A DNA stretch of 64,000 nucleotides. Origin: Rubripirellula amarantea. Lineage in GTDB: Bacteria > Planctomycetota > Planctomycetia > Pirellulales > Pirellulaceae. A program made the translations under genes and the position numbers. This document shows positions 1 through 8,075 of this stretch, in pieces. The DNA is taken from assembly GCF_007859865.1 (NCBI RefSeq), contig NZ_SJPI01000001.1, positions 3,543,241 to 3,607,240 on the forward strand, written 5' to 3'. The notes below the pieces were generated by a model. That model made no database searches and was not told the origin of the DNA. It saw nothing but the letters and a program-made list of their open reading frames with translations. Each line of letters begins with the position of its first letter. The stretch's first letter is position 1.

Positions 1-2204
1 CACTTCCCGCAGGCGTGACATTCGCAAGTGGAAACGTAAACGGTGCAGCCAACCTAGTTACCGTTGACGCGGGTACGGGCGACATCATCGCCACCATTGG
101 GACACTCGCCAATGGTGCCAGTGCAACGGCTCGCATCGTGGTCAACGTCGACGGTGATGCCGGCAGCACGGTCCGGAACAATGCGACCGTAACGGCCGAT
201 CCAAACACGGACCCGAATCCAGACAACAACACGACCTTTGAGGACACGGATATCAACCGATCGGTTGACGTGCTTGTCACCAAGACGGTCACTGGGAATG
301 CAACCGCAGGTGGCGTGGTCACCTATCGAGTGTTGGTCGACAACGATGGTCCGAGCCAGGCCCGCGGCGTCACCGTGACCGATACACTTGCAGCGGACCT
401 AACGCTTGTAAATGGCAGCTTCGATCCTGGCACTACCGGCGTAACGCTCAACCAAAGCGGACAAACATTGACATTCGATGTCGGTGATTTGGATCGCGAC
501 GAGTCGTTCTTCTTCGAGTTTGATGTTCTGATTGACGCGGGTGCGACCGGAACCATCGACAACACAGCGGTAATTGCGACCACAGATACTGACACGGTGC
601 CTGGAAACAATACCTCGACAGTCCCAATCACTGTCGGACGCGTGGTTGACTTGATTTTGACCAAGACAGTGGATCTTTCGACTGCGGTTCCCGGACAAGA
701 TCAGTTGGTCTACACGTTTACCGTTTCGCACGACACCGACAGCGTGAGTGATGCGGTCGATGTAATCGTGACGGATGTTTTGCCGGCCAACGTCGTCAAC
801 CCGGTAATCACGGCAACAACGGCTGACAGTCAGAACTTTGACACGGGTACCAATACGATCACGGTTGGCTTCGATAGCCTTCCCGTCGGCGAGACTCGTA
901 CGTTCACGGTCACAGTGGACGTTCCTCAGGCTGCAACCGGAACCGTTGTGAACCCTGCCTCAGTCACATCGACTGCAACCGAACTCGACGATACTAACAA
1001 CAGCGACAGTGCAACGACGACGCTCACACCTGTGTTTGACGTTGTCGTCGACAAGACTTTGACTAGCGGCAGTACAACGCCTGGGATTGGTTCGACGGTA
1101 ACTTACAACGTCAACGTGCTCAACGAAGGCCCGAGTACTGCTACCAACGTGATCTTGACGGACGCGGTTCCTGCGGGATTGACGTTCAGCTCGGGTACGT
1201 TCAACGGTGTCAACGGCGTGCTCAGCGGAAGCAACGTTACATTCCCCGGAGTCATCTTGAACTCGGGACAAAGTATGAACGCGACATTGTCGTTCGTCGT
1301 TGCGGATACCGCCAATGGAACGATTGTCAACACTGCTAGCGTTCCAGACATGACCGCCGCTGGTGAAGACGATATCACAAACAACAGCGACACGGTTACC
1401 ATCACCGTCACGCCGCAAGCTGAGCTGACGATCTCTAAGACAGTTGACGCAGCCAATGCTCAATCGGGCGGCACGTTGACTTACACCGTGCGAGTTGACA
1501 ACGCGGGACCTGCTGCGGCAGCCGGTGTTGTAGTCACGGACACATTGCCAGCCGGCGTGACCTTCACTGCGGTAACGGACTTGAACGGGCAAGCCTTAAC
1601 GGGTGCATCCGCCGCAAGTGGAGTGGTGACTGTCAACGCAGGAACGATTGCCGACGACGGCTTCTTTACCTTCTTGATCGAAGCCACGATCAATACGGGA
1701 GCATCGGGCACGTTGGTCAACACCGCGTCCGTCGTGACCACGACATCCGAAGTCAATCCGAACAATAATTCGGCAACCGCCCAAACGGTCGTCGATCCTG
1801 TGACTTCGCGAATTGAAGGGACGGTTTACCTGGATGCCAATGGCAATGGTATTCAAGACAACGGCGAAACCGGTATTGCCAACGTAACGTTGAACCTGAC
1901 TGGCACCGATTCGCTTGGAAACAATGTCACCCGGACCGTGAACACGGACGCCGCTGGTGACTACGTGTTCGCACAGCTTGCCGCAGGAACCTATCAGGTC
2001 ACTGAGATTCAGCCTGCCGGTTTCCGCGACGGCCAACTTGATCCTGGTAACAACGCCACCGCGGTGATCGGGACCAATGTCTTCAGCAATCTTGCACTCG
2101 CCGCGAACACAATCGCGGACGAATTTGATTTTGGCGAATTGGCAGCTTCAGTGTCTAAACGCCGCTTTTTAGCCTCTGCACGTTCAGCGACGGAAACGTC
2201 GTAA
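1..2204 (+). CDS. DUF11-repeat surface protein with C-terminal SdrD-B domain (5' end outside window)
   Basis: The reading frame is open from the first bases of the window (residues LPAG precede the first possible GTG at 15), so the true start lies upstream. The visible part holds the end of one DUF11 repeat and four further ones, each opening with a T/SKTV-type strand and ending near a VTDTLPAGVTF-type motif, at about nt 260, 640, 1030 and 1420. These are Ig-like beta-sandwich repeats typical of large cell-surface proteins. From about nt 1810 follows one SdrD-B/Cna-B-like domain (GTVYLDANGNGIQDNGE), which in the family binds calcium and acts as a rigid spacer. The protein ends in a short basic tail with SKRRFLAS about 15 residues from the stop, and no LPXTG or membrane anchor is seen. 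A rho-independent terminator follows. Role: probably an extracellular structural or adhesive protein (inference). Confidence 0.88.
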   Translation, partial: LPAGVTFASGNVNGAANLVTVDAGTGDIIATIGTLANGASATARIVVNVDGDAGSTVRNNATVTADPNTDPNPDNNTTFEDTDINRSVDVLVTKTVTGNATAGGVVTYRVLVDNDGPSQARGVTVTDTLAADLTLVNGSFDPGTTGVTLNQSGQTLTFDVGDLDRDESFFFEFDVLIDAGATGTIDNTAVIATTDTDTVPGNNTSTVPITVGRVVDLILTKTVDLSTAVPGQDQLVYTFTVSHDTDSVSDAVDVIVTDVLPANVVNPVITATTADSQNFDTGTNTITVGFDSLPVGETRTFTVTVDVPQAATGTVVNPASVTSTATELDDTNNSDSATTTLTPVFDVVVDKTLTSGSTTPGIGSTVTYNVNVLNEGPSTATNVILTDAVPAGLTFSSGTFNGVNGVLSGSNVTFPGVILNSGQSMNATLSFVVADTANGTIVNTASVPDMTAAGEDDITNNSDTVTITVTPQAELTISKTVDAANAQSGGTLTYTVRVDNAGPAAAAGVVVTDTLPAGVTFTAVTDLNGQALTGASAASGVVTVNAGTIADDGFFTFLIEATINTGASGTLVNTASVVTTTSEVNPNNNSATAQTVVDPVTSRIEGTVYLDANGNGIQDNGETGIANVTLNLTGTDSLGNNVTRTVNTDAAGDYVFAQLAAGTYQVTEIQPAGFRDGQLDPGNNATAVIGTNVFSNLALAANTIADEFDFGELAASVSKRRFLASARSATETS

Positions 2205-2288
2205 GGTCGCACACGTACCCTTGGCTTGGGAGCCGGTGGAAGGACACCAAGGGGACATCTGCAAAGAACATGCAAGTTACTGAGCGAA

Positions 2289-2325
2289 AACGCTCGGCTT
2301 TCGGGGGGAAGCCGAGCGTTTTTCT
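2289..2325 (+). terminator. Rho-independent terminator after the DUF11 protein gene
   Basis: A perfect 12-bp stem (AACGCTCGGCTT pairing with AAGCCGAGCGTT) around an 8-nt loop is followed directly by a T run. It lies 85 nt after the DUF11 gene stop and before the P-II gene, separating the two transcripts. Confidence 0.9.
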
Positions 2326-2355
2326 TGCGCCGGCGGTGATCTAATGCGATGCCGC

Positions 2356-2384
2356 AAGACAAGCATTTATCCACAGGCTAGAAT
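2356..2384 (+). promoter_or_regulatory. Candidate sigma70-like promoter of the P-II gene
   Basis: AAGACA (2356-2361) and TAGAAT (2379-2384) are separated by 17 nt and sit between the upstream terminator and the P-II start at 2391. The -10 matches 5/6 of the consensus and the -35 matches 4/6. The predicted transcript would have almost no 5' leader, so the call is tentative. Confidence 0.35.
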
Positions 2385-2390
2385 ACGACC

Positions 2391-2693
2391 ATGAAGCAAA
2401 TCGTTGCCATTGTTCGACCCCACCTCGCCGAAGACGTTTTGGCAAAACTTCGCCGTGCGCCCGTCGAGGCAATATGCGTCAACGAAGTCAAAGGATTTGG
2501 ACGGCAAAAGAGTTACCTGGACGAATACGACCATACGGATTTCGATCAAACGTTCTTGCCCAAGGTCGAGATTACCTTGTGGGTCGATGAGTCACGCTGC
2601 GAGGAAGTGCTCGAGAAGATCGTCGAAGTCGCGCGTTGTGGTCGAATTGGTGATGGTAAAATATTCGTCATGCCTGTCGCCGAATTCTATTGA
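2391..2693 (+). CDS. P-II family nitrogen regulatory protein, Tyr51 replaced by Phe
   Basis: This 100-aa protein has the P-II signature: an N-terminal beta strand (MKQIVAIVRP), the EVKGFGRQK segment, a T-loop of normal length ending FLPK (residues 55-58), and the B-loop RIGDGKIFV. P-II trimers sense ATP/ADP and 2-oxoglutarate and control ammonium transporters and nitrogen enzymes. Counting from Met1, Tyr46 is present but position 51, the tyrosine uridylylated in GlnB/GlnK, is Phe. Classic GlnD uridylylation at this site is therefore not possible. The C-terminus stops right after the last strand (VAEFY) and lacks the usual IRTGE-type tail. No amtB or glnA is adjacent. The stop codon abuts the start of the next gene, which suggests cotranscription with it. 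It may be a P-II variant with a special partner rather than the main GlnB. Confidence 0.9.
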   Translation: MKQIVAIVRPHLAEDVLAKLRRAPVEAICVNEVKGFGRQKSYLDEYDHTDFDQTFLPKVEITLWVDESRCEEVLEKIVEVARCGRIGDGKIFVMPVAEFY

Positions 2694-2695
2694 TC

Positions 2696-3184
2696 ATGCA
2701 GTGGCCACCACTCCCTGACTACGGATGCATCGCCCGTTGGCCCGCGGACGGACAATCATTTATCCATCCTGATGATGTTGCGACCGCGACAAGATGCTTT
2801 CCGAGCGAACGGGTGCTCAAACGAGAATCGTTCGACGGAACGTACTACCACTTTCGTTACGGCAAAACTCGTTTTCGATTGCGTCCGTGCATGTGGTTGA
2901 AGGTCCAGCACGAAGGCATCGACATTGGCGACCAAGTGGAAACGATTGGCACCGGGCTGGAACGTGAGTTGTTTGTTGCTGAAGTCTGGGGCATGCACTA
3001 CATCCGTCGCAAAGGACGCATCGCCTACCGATTGCGTCGCGGTGACCAAGTGTTACCCCGGCTGTATTCAATCGACCATCTTAAGCTGCTAACCGATAAG
3101 GCATCGGTTCGAGACGGTGACGTGGAGTATCCGGAACCGAAATGGACGGGCGATCAAACGAACGTGGAAAAAGGTTTGCTGTGA
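2696..3184 (+). CDS. Conserved-looking hypothetical protein coupled to the P-II gene
   Basis: This 162-aa soluble protein starts at ATG 2696, 2 nt after the P-II stop; an in-frame TTG at 2690 would overlap that stop. I recognise no family. It is rich in aromatic and basic residues (QWPPLPDYG near the N-terminus, FRYGKTRFRLRP and EVWGMHYIRRKGRIAYRLRRGD in the middle), as in a small beta-rich nucleic-acid or ligand-binding fold. No signal peptide or membrane segment is visible. Tight coupling to the P-II gene makes it a candidate P-II partner or target (inference from position only). Confidence 0.72.
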   Translation: MQWPPLPDYGCIARWPADGQSFIHPDDVATATRCFPSERVLKRESFDGTYYHFRYGKTRFRLRPCMWLKVQHEGIDIGDQVETIGTGLERELFVAEVWGMHYIRRKGRIAYRLRRGDQVLPRLYSIDHLKLLTDKASVRDGDVEYPEPKWTGDQTNVEKGLL

Positions 3185-3203
3185 AGCAAGTTTCGTTGTG
3201 GAC

Positions 3204-5150
3204 TTACAACGTTTGCAGCAAACGCACCCATCGAAGCACGTCTTTGTCCTTTGCATTTCCACCCAAGATGATTGGATAGCCCGCCTGTTCCACAGCAGCA
3301 GACCATGTTGGCAATTCATCCTTGGTCGAAGTCGGCATGAAAATTTGCAGTGATGTCGACGGTTCGTTTTGACGCAAACGCACCGCGGGAGGGCGAGATT
3401 CCGCCGCGACGGCTACGCCAAAAAATCGTTCGCTTTGCGAAAACGCAACGGCTAACGCCATCGAATCCGCTGCGGATGCCTTCGTTCCGGTGACCGCACC
3501 CATCGATGTTACCGCTACGGCGTTGGAGTCAATGGGAGCTTTCTTCAGCATCGCGGATGCAAAATTCGCAACCACTTCCAGTTCCTTGGGTTGCCAACGA
3601 CTGGCGTCTTCCGAAGCAATGGCACAGACGACCACGCCTAACGCTTTGGCCGACGGTTGCCATGATTTGACTGCGTCAATCGGCTTCTCTTTGCCGGGTT
3701 CCAACAATAAAACCATCAGGCCAAGGTCCTTGGTCAACGCTTCGCCTTCGGCAACCGGTGGTGCCACATAGGCGGCCACGTTGGCTGAGTCGGGCAACTT
3801 GATTTCCGATGTTTCCCATTCCTTGTCGTCGACTTGCCAGTTCGCGGGCAACGATTCGATGGCAGCACCAGCGACATCAGATAAATCAATTTCGCGAGTT
3901 TCGAGATTCGAGTCTCGCGAAAATTCCAGCTTAACTTTGCGATCGGGGTCAGCCGAAATGAATTTGCGTCGTAGCGACGAAAGGGAATCGACGTCTTGCC
4001 CATCAAACTTCGTGATCTGGTCACCAGGCTTAAGCAAGCCATCGGCAGCTGTGCCGGGGATGATCGCATCAATAATTAACCGATAATTGTCGTCGTCCAA
4101 ACGGTTCTCTGAGATCGCTACCCCCAAGCGTTGAGGTTGAAGCGGCGGTATGGAATCGGTCAGCACCACGTCGATATCCAATTCTTGGTCACCGCGTTTG
4201 ACCTTCAACGTGATCGTTTCTTCGGCGTCGTAGCTGCCGAGTACTTGGCGTATTTGCTGGTACCGCGTGACCGGAGTCCCTTGAACGCTCAACACCACAT
4301 CGCCCGCCCGAACACCAGCCAATTCGGCGGCCGATCGTGTGCGAACTGCCGCGATGCTGGTATCGGTATCGTTAGTGTCCTTGCTGGCAGCGACGATACC
4401 GATGATGCCTTTTTTGATGTCCTTGCCATCGCGAAGTCGCTGCAGTTTCTTCGCGATAACATCGCTCGGGATAGCAAACGCGATTCCAGAGTCGTACCAG
4501 CTAGTCGCATCTTCTGCTCCGCCTTCGGCAACCGCGGGAATCAAAACGCCTAGTACGTTGCCGTACAAATCGATCAGCGGGCCACCGTACATTGCCGGGG
4601 TGACTCGTGCGTCCGTCTGAATGGCAATGCCATCGAGCCGACCTTTGGCACTTAAGATCCCGGTGCTAACCATGGGCGATTGCTTGGACCCATATCGCCC
4701 CACCGCGATGGTCGTTGCCCCGATGGGAGTGTCCGTTGGCGCGCTTAAATCAACTGGTTGAAGTTTCGCATCCGTTTTGATCTTCAGCAAAACCAAGTCA
4801 CGATGATGATCTTGCGCCACAAGAGTTGCGGCGCTGCGCGACCCATCGGGCAATACGACCAAAATTGTTGCCGAGGGACGTCGCATGACGATACTCGACA
4901 CCAAGATTTCGCCACTGTCGCTAACGATCAAACCTGACGTGGGCGCGTCTTGCTCAACCTCTCCTTTGACCTCGCCACTAGTGCCGATCACTTCAACGCG
5001 AACGACTGACGGCAACACATGATCGGCGGCGGCACGCACCGATTGAGCCATTGCCTTTCGATACGCAACGTCATCGGCGGTAGCGGTGCCCTGCCAGGCG
5101 AGCCAACAGCAAAACAGAACGGCGATGTTGTTAAGCGGGTTCATCATCAT
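3204..5150 (-). CDS. Secreted HtrA/S1C-like protein with two PDZ domains, catalytically degenerate
   Basis: 648 aa with a signal peptide (hydrophobic residues about 8-25, cleavage near ATA-DD). Residues about 40-235 follow the trypsin-like S1C fold, but the active site is broken. The His of the usual TNxHV motif aligns with Ile87 (LVSSIVM) and the Ser of GNSGG aligns with Tyr188 (AMYGG); only Asp118 (RDLVLLKI) remains. Two PDZ domains follow (about 240-325 and 345-415), then an extra 230-residue C-terminal region of unknown function. It is the last gene of a minus-strand set and its start overlaps the previous stop by 4 bp. HtrA proteins are periplasmic quality-control proteases. This one is probably a non-proteolytic adaptor or chaperone working with the intact paralogue two genes upstream (inference). 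Confidence 0.9.
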   Translation of the reverse strand: MMMNPLNNIAVLFCCWLAWQGTATADDVAYRKAMAQSVRAAADHVLPSVVRVEVIGTSGEVKGEVEQDAPTSGLIVSDSGEILVSSIVMRRPSATILVVLPDGSRSAATLVAQDHHRDLVLLKIKTDAKLQPVDLSAPTDTPIGATTIAVGRYGSKQSPMVSTGILSAKGRLDGIAIQTDARVTPAMYGGPLIDLYGNVLGVLIPAVAEGGAEDATSWYDSGIAFAIPSDVIAKKLQRLRDGKDIKKGIIGIVAASKDTNDTDTSIAAVRTRSAAELAGVRAGDVVLSVQGTPVTRYQQIRQVLGSYDAEETITLKVKRGDQELDIDVVLTDSIPPLQPQRLGVAISENRLDDDNYRLIIDAIIPGTAADGLLKPGDQITKFDGQDVDSLSSLRRKFISADPDRKVKLEFSRDSNLETREIDLSDVAGAAIESLPANWQVDDKEWETSEIKLPDSANVAAYVAPPVAEGEALTKDLGLMVLLLEPGKEKPIDAVKSWQPSAKALGVVVCAIASEDASRWQPKELEVVANFASAMLKKAPIDSNAVAVTSMGAVTGTKASAADSMALAVAFSQSERFFGVAVAAESRPPAVRLRQNEPSTSLQIFMPTSTKDELPTWSAAVEQAGYPIILGGNAKDKDVLRWVRLLQTL

Positions 5151-6142
5151 GGCTTCAGTACCACCGTCAGGATTTCAGTATCACGTTGAATCGTCATTGC
5201 AACGTTGTCGCGGCGGTCAATCGTTCGCAACAGTTTTGCAAGAGATCGTTGGTTTTCCACTCGCTGTCCATCGACGAGCAAAATCAAGTCGTCAGGCCGC
5301 AACTTGCTCGCGTAAGCGGGAGTCCCTTCAATGACCTCATCCACGAACGCAGGAGTGGTTTCCAGCACGTCGGGCACGAGTACCAATCCAAGTGATTGGA
5401 TGTTGTGGGATTCATTGCGAGGCAACATCGGATCTTTAGTTTGCGTCGTGGTGGCCACACGTCCGGCAATAATGTCTCCGATAGTCTTTCGAAAAACATC
5501 TGCGGGCAGTGCATAGTTGAGCCACACACCCGTTGCCGCGTCGCGTAGTTCTTTTCCCAGCATTCCCACCAAGTTGCCATCGCTATCGACCAACGCCCCG
5601 CCAGCAGCACCCGGATTGTTGGCGATCAAGTCCAGCACCAGCACGTCGCCTCGGTAAGGTGTTTCGAAGGTTCCGCTGCGAGCATCTAGAGGAGCGATCG
5701 CGGCGACCGTACCTTGCATCACGCTGGCGGGTTCATTTCCGGTCGCCACGTTGAATAGGTTACTGATCGCCAGAACCGGGTCGCCGTAGTTCACCGTGCG
5801 AGTTTTGGGAACGGCAAAGTACGGTAGGCCCGACGCTTCGATCTTCAAAACGGCAATTTCAATCGCGGGATCGAAGTGGATGATTTCAGCTTCAAAGCGG
5901 CGGCCATCATCGAGTAACACAATCGGCTCTACATCAAGCACGTAACTCCACGCGGTCGCAATGTGTCCTTCAGGCGAAACCAAGAAGCCACTTTGATAGG
6001 CTTCGAGTTCTTTCAGTCCGCCAGCGCCATAGATCTTAGCAACCTTGGTCTGAGCCTCGCGTGCCCATGGGTGAAGCGACGATTGCGCATGCGAGGTGGA
6101 AACGCCAACTGCAATCGTCAGCAAGCAGAGGAAACGAATCAT
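5147..6142 (-). CDS. Secreted HtrA-like pseudoprotease with one PDZ domain
   Basis: 331 aa with a signal peptide ending near SHA-QSS. The S1C fold is recognisable at residues about 25-235, with one PDZ domain at about 245-331 (LVPDVLETTPAFV ... DGQRVENQRSL). All three catalytic positions are changed: His to Ser66 (ATAWSYV), Asp to Glu95 (IEIAVLK), Ser to Ala180 (NPGAAGGAL). It overlaps both neighbours by 4 bp (ATGA type), a sign of translational coupling in a three-gene HtrA-like set. Length is near that of a DegS/HtrA with a single PDZ. It most likely binds unfolded protein or regulates the active partner rather than cutting (inference). Confidence 0.9.
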   Translation of the reverse strand: MIRFLCLLTIAVGVSTSHAQSSLHPWAREAQTKVAKIYGAGGLKELEAYQSGFLVSPEGHIATAWSYVLDVEPIVLLDDGRRFEAEIIHFDPAIEIAVLKIEASGLPYFAVPKTRTVNYGDPVLAISNLFNVATGNEPASVMQGTVAAIAPLDARSGTFETPYRGDVLVLDLIANNPGAAGGALVDSDGNLVGMLGKELRDAATGVWLNYALPADVFRKTIGDIIAGRVATTTQTKDPMLPRNESHNIQSLGLVLVPDVLETTPAFVDEVIEGTPAYASKLRPDDLILLVDGQRVENQRSLAKLLRTIDRRDNVAMTIQRDTEILTVVLKP

Positions 6143-8019
6143 GATTCGGCTCCTGTGTTTTTCGGTTCGTTGGATCCTTCTGGCGCGATTGCTTTGCCGG
6201 GATCGTTTGGCTTGTCTGGCAATGTTGAAGTCCAGTCGGTGACTTTAATCTTTAAGAACGACTCGGTTCCATAACGAAGATCTAATGTGCTCGGCACGGC
6301 ATCGGTGTTGCCGATATCGTGAGTGATCCACAACTCGGCGGGATCTTCATCGCGGTCCGCGAACGCTTCGATCACTTCGACCATTTGAGAATCAGGATGC
6401 GAAAGAAAACGCACTTCAATTTCACCGTCAATTCCGACCATGCAATCACGAAGCGGTCGTTCACCCCCGAGCGGCATCGTACCCAGATAATAACATTCGC
6501 CAAATTTCTTGGGCCCGTCCGCGATCATTCGCCGCCAACCGTCGAGTGCGGCGGTAATACCACCGATTGAACGTGCCGATATGGCATCGTAAATATCGCC
6601 TTTGCCATCCGCCTCTAGCGATCGCTCGCCCACTACCATCGCGATCTTTTCGTCCGTGATCATTAACTTTACTGGTTCTGCTTTTGCGTCATCTGTGATT
6701 CCCGTGATCACCCAATTGCTGCGTGGTGGAGATTCACGATCGGCGTCTGTGATCGGGTTCTGCTTACGCAACGACTCGATGAAGGATTGCTGTTCCTGTT
6801 CGTTGAAAAAATAGTTGGCATAACCATTGCGTTCGATCAATCTCGCTTGCACGTTTTCTGGGATGTCGCCAGATTCCGCCACGGTCGTGTGCCCGTGCGG
6901 GTCATCTTCACTCTCGCCATCCTCTTCTTCGCCTTCTTCAGGTTTGGGCTCTTCACGCGGTGGCGGCGGAGGCAAAGCTCCTTTCATTTTTTCGAGCAGT
7001 TCATCAGGCAAGTGAACGCTGCGGAGTCGCACGAGCGTTTCCTGCGTCTTGCCGTTTTCGCGAAATCGAACCTTCACTCGCCAACCACTCGGGAAGGTCG
7101 CCATCACGTTCTGCAGATCGTTGGCCGTGCTAACAATTCGCCCGTCGATTTCCAGAATCTCGGAATCGTATCGCAGGCCACGCCGATACGCATCACTGGA
7201 TTCCAGGATGTTTGTAACGCGCACGCCACCTCCGTCCGGGGCCGTTGCCACGGTCGCGCCAAGCGTCGCGTGATCAAGAATGCGTCCGCTGCGAAGATAG
7301 CCCAGGAAGTTCTTGCATTGGTTGATTGAGATCGCGTATCCAACGCCGACATTCACGCGGCCGCGTTTTTCGAATGAGCAACGACCGACGATACCAAGCA
7401 CCCTGCCTTGAGCATCGTAGATTGGTCCGCCCGAGTTGCCTGGATTGATCGATGCATCGGTTTGCAGGCAATCGCCATATTCAAGCAAGGTGCCTGATGG
7501 ATACTGATAGCGATTGACACCGCTCAGGATTCCCCAGGTGACCGTTGGTTCAAGATTCGAAGCCAACAAAAAGGGGTTGCCAATCACCATGCACCAATCG
7601 CCAGCCTGCGCAGCTCGCGAATTACCCATGGTGGCATACGCCCAGTCGTTTCTTGGGCCATCTTCGCCAAGCAGTTGAATCATGGCTAAGTCGCCGACGG
7701 GATCGATTCCCACGATGACTGCATCGTAGACATTGCCATTGGCAAGGCTACATCGCATGAAAGAACCGGCGGGCGATGTGACGTGAAAGTTGGTCAACGC
7801 ATAACCCTCGGGCGAGATCAACACGCCACTACCGCCACCTCCACCACCGGGGATGAAGATGCTGACTGCTGAGGGAGTCGCGCGATTGACGGCTTCGACT
7901 CTAGCCTGTTCGGCTTCCGCAACGATCGACGGTAGTTGCAAAGGTCCATCGGCGACCGTGGTGCTAACGTTCCCTACGCATGCCAATGCGATCAACGCGA
8001 ACTGAAATATCGTTCTCAT
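6139..8019 (-). CDS. HtrA-like (S1C) serine protease with intact catalytic triad and long C-terminal extension
   Basis: 626 aa with a signal peptide (residues 1-23, VADG) and an ATG start. The triad is complete: His79 (TNFHV), Asp110 (VGDLAMIQL), Ser196 (NPGNSGGPI). The protease domain spans about 30-250 and one PDZ domain about 255-340. A proline/glutamate-rich linker (about 350-385, with PPPPP and an acidic run) leads to a roughly 240-residue C-terminal domain I do not recognise. It is the only active protease of the three-gene coupled set and is encoded first. It probably acts in periplasmic protein quality control or processing of exported proteins. It lies 56 nt downstream of the NPCBM-like gene on the same strand. 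Confidence 0.93.
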   Translation of the reverse strand: MRTIFQFALIALACVGNVSTTVADGPLQLPSIVAEAEQARVEAVNRATPSAVSIFIPGGGGGGSGVLISPEGYALTNFHVTSPAGSFMRCSLANGNVYDAVIVGIDPVGDLAMIQLLGEDGPRNDWAYATMGNSRAAQAGDWCMVIGNPFLLASNLEPTVTWGILSGVNRYQYPSGTLLEYGDCLQTDASINPGNSGGPIYDAQGRVLGIVGRCSFEKRGRVNVGVGYAISINQCKNFLGYLRSGRILDHATLGATVATAPDGGGVRVTNILESSDAYRRGLRYDSEILEIDGRIVSTANDLQNVMATFPSGWRVKVRFRENGKTQETLVRLRSVHLPDELLEKMKGALPPPPPREEPKPEEGEEEDGESEDDPHGHTTVAESGDIPENVQARLIERNGYANYFFNEQEQQSFIESLRKQNPITDADRESPPRSNWVITGITDDAKAEPVKLMITDEKIAMVVGERSLEADGKGDIYDAISARSIGGITAALDGWRRMIADGPKKFGECYYLGTMPLGGERPLRDCMVGIDGEIEVRFLSHPDSQMVEVIEAFADRDEDPAELWITHDIGNTDAVPSTLDLRYGTESFLKIKVTDWTSTLPDKPNDPGKAIAPEGSNEPKNTGAES

Positions 8020-8075
8020 GTTGTCATTCCGTGATCGTTAGTTCTATCGAAAGCAGAGAGCGGATTGCTGGGAGT

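Noticed and set aside
323-2036. Several long minus-strand frames under the DUF11 gene
   Set aside because: They mirror the repeat codon structure of the real gene and have no start signals or protein family character.
2218-2253. Inverted repeat CCCTTGG...CCAAGGG just after the DUF11 gene
   Set aside because: No T tract and a long loop; the strong terminator at 2289-2325 explains the end of this transcript.
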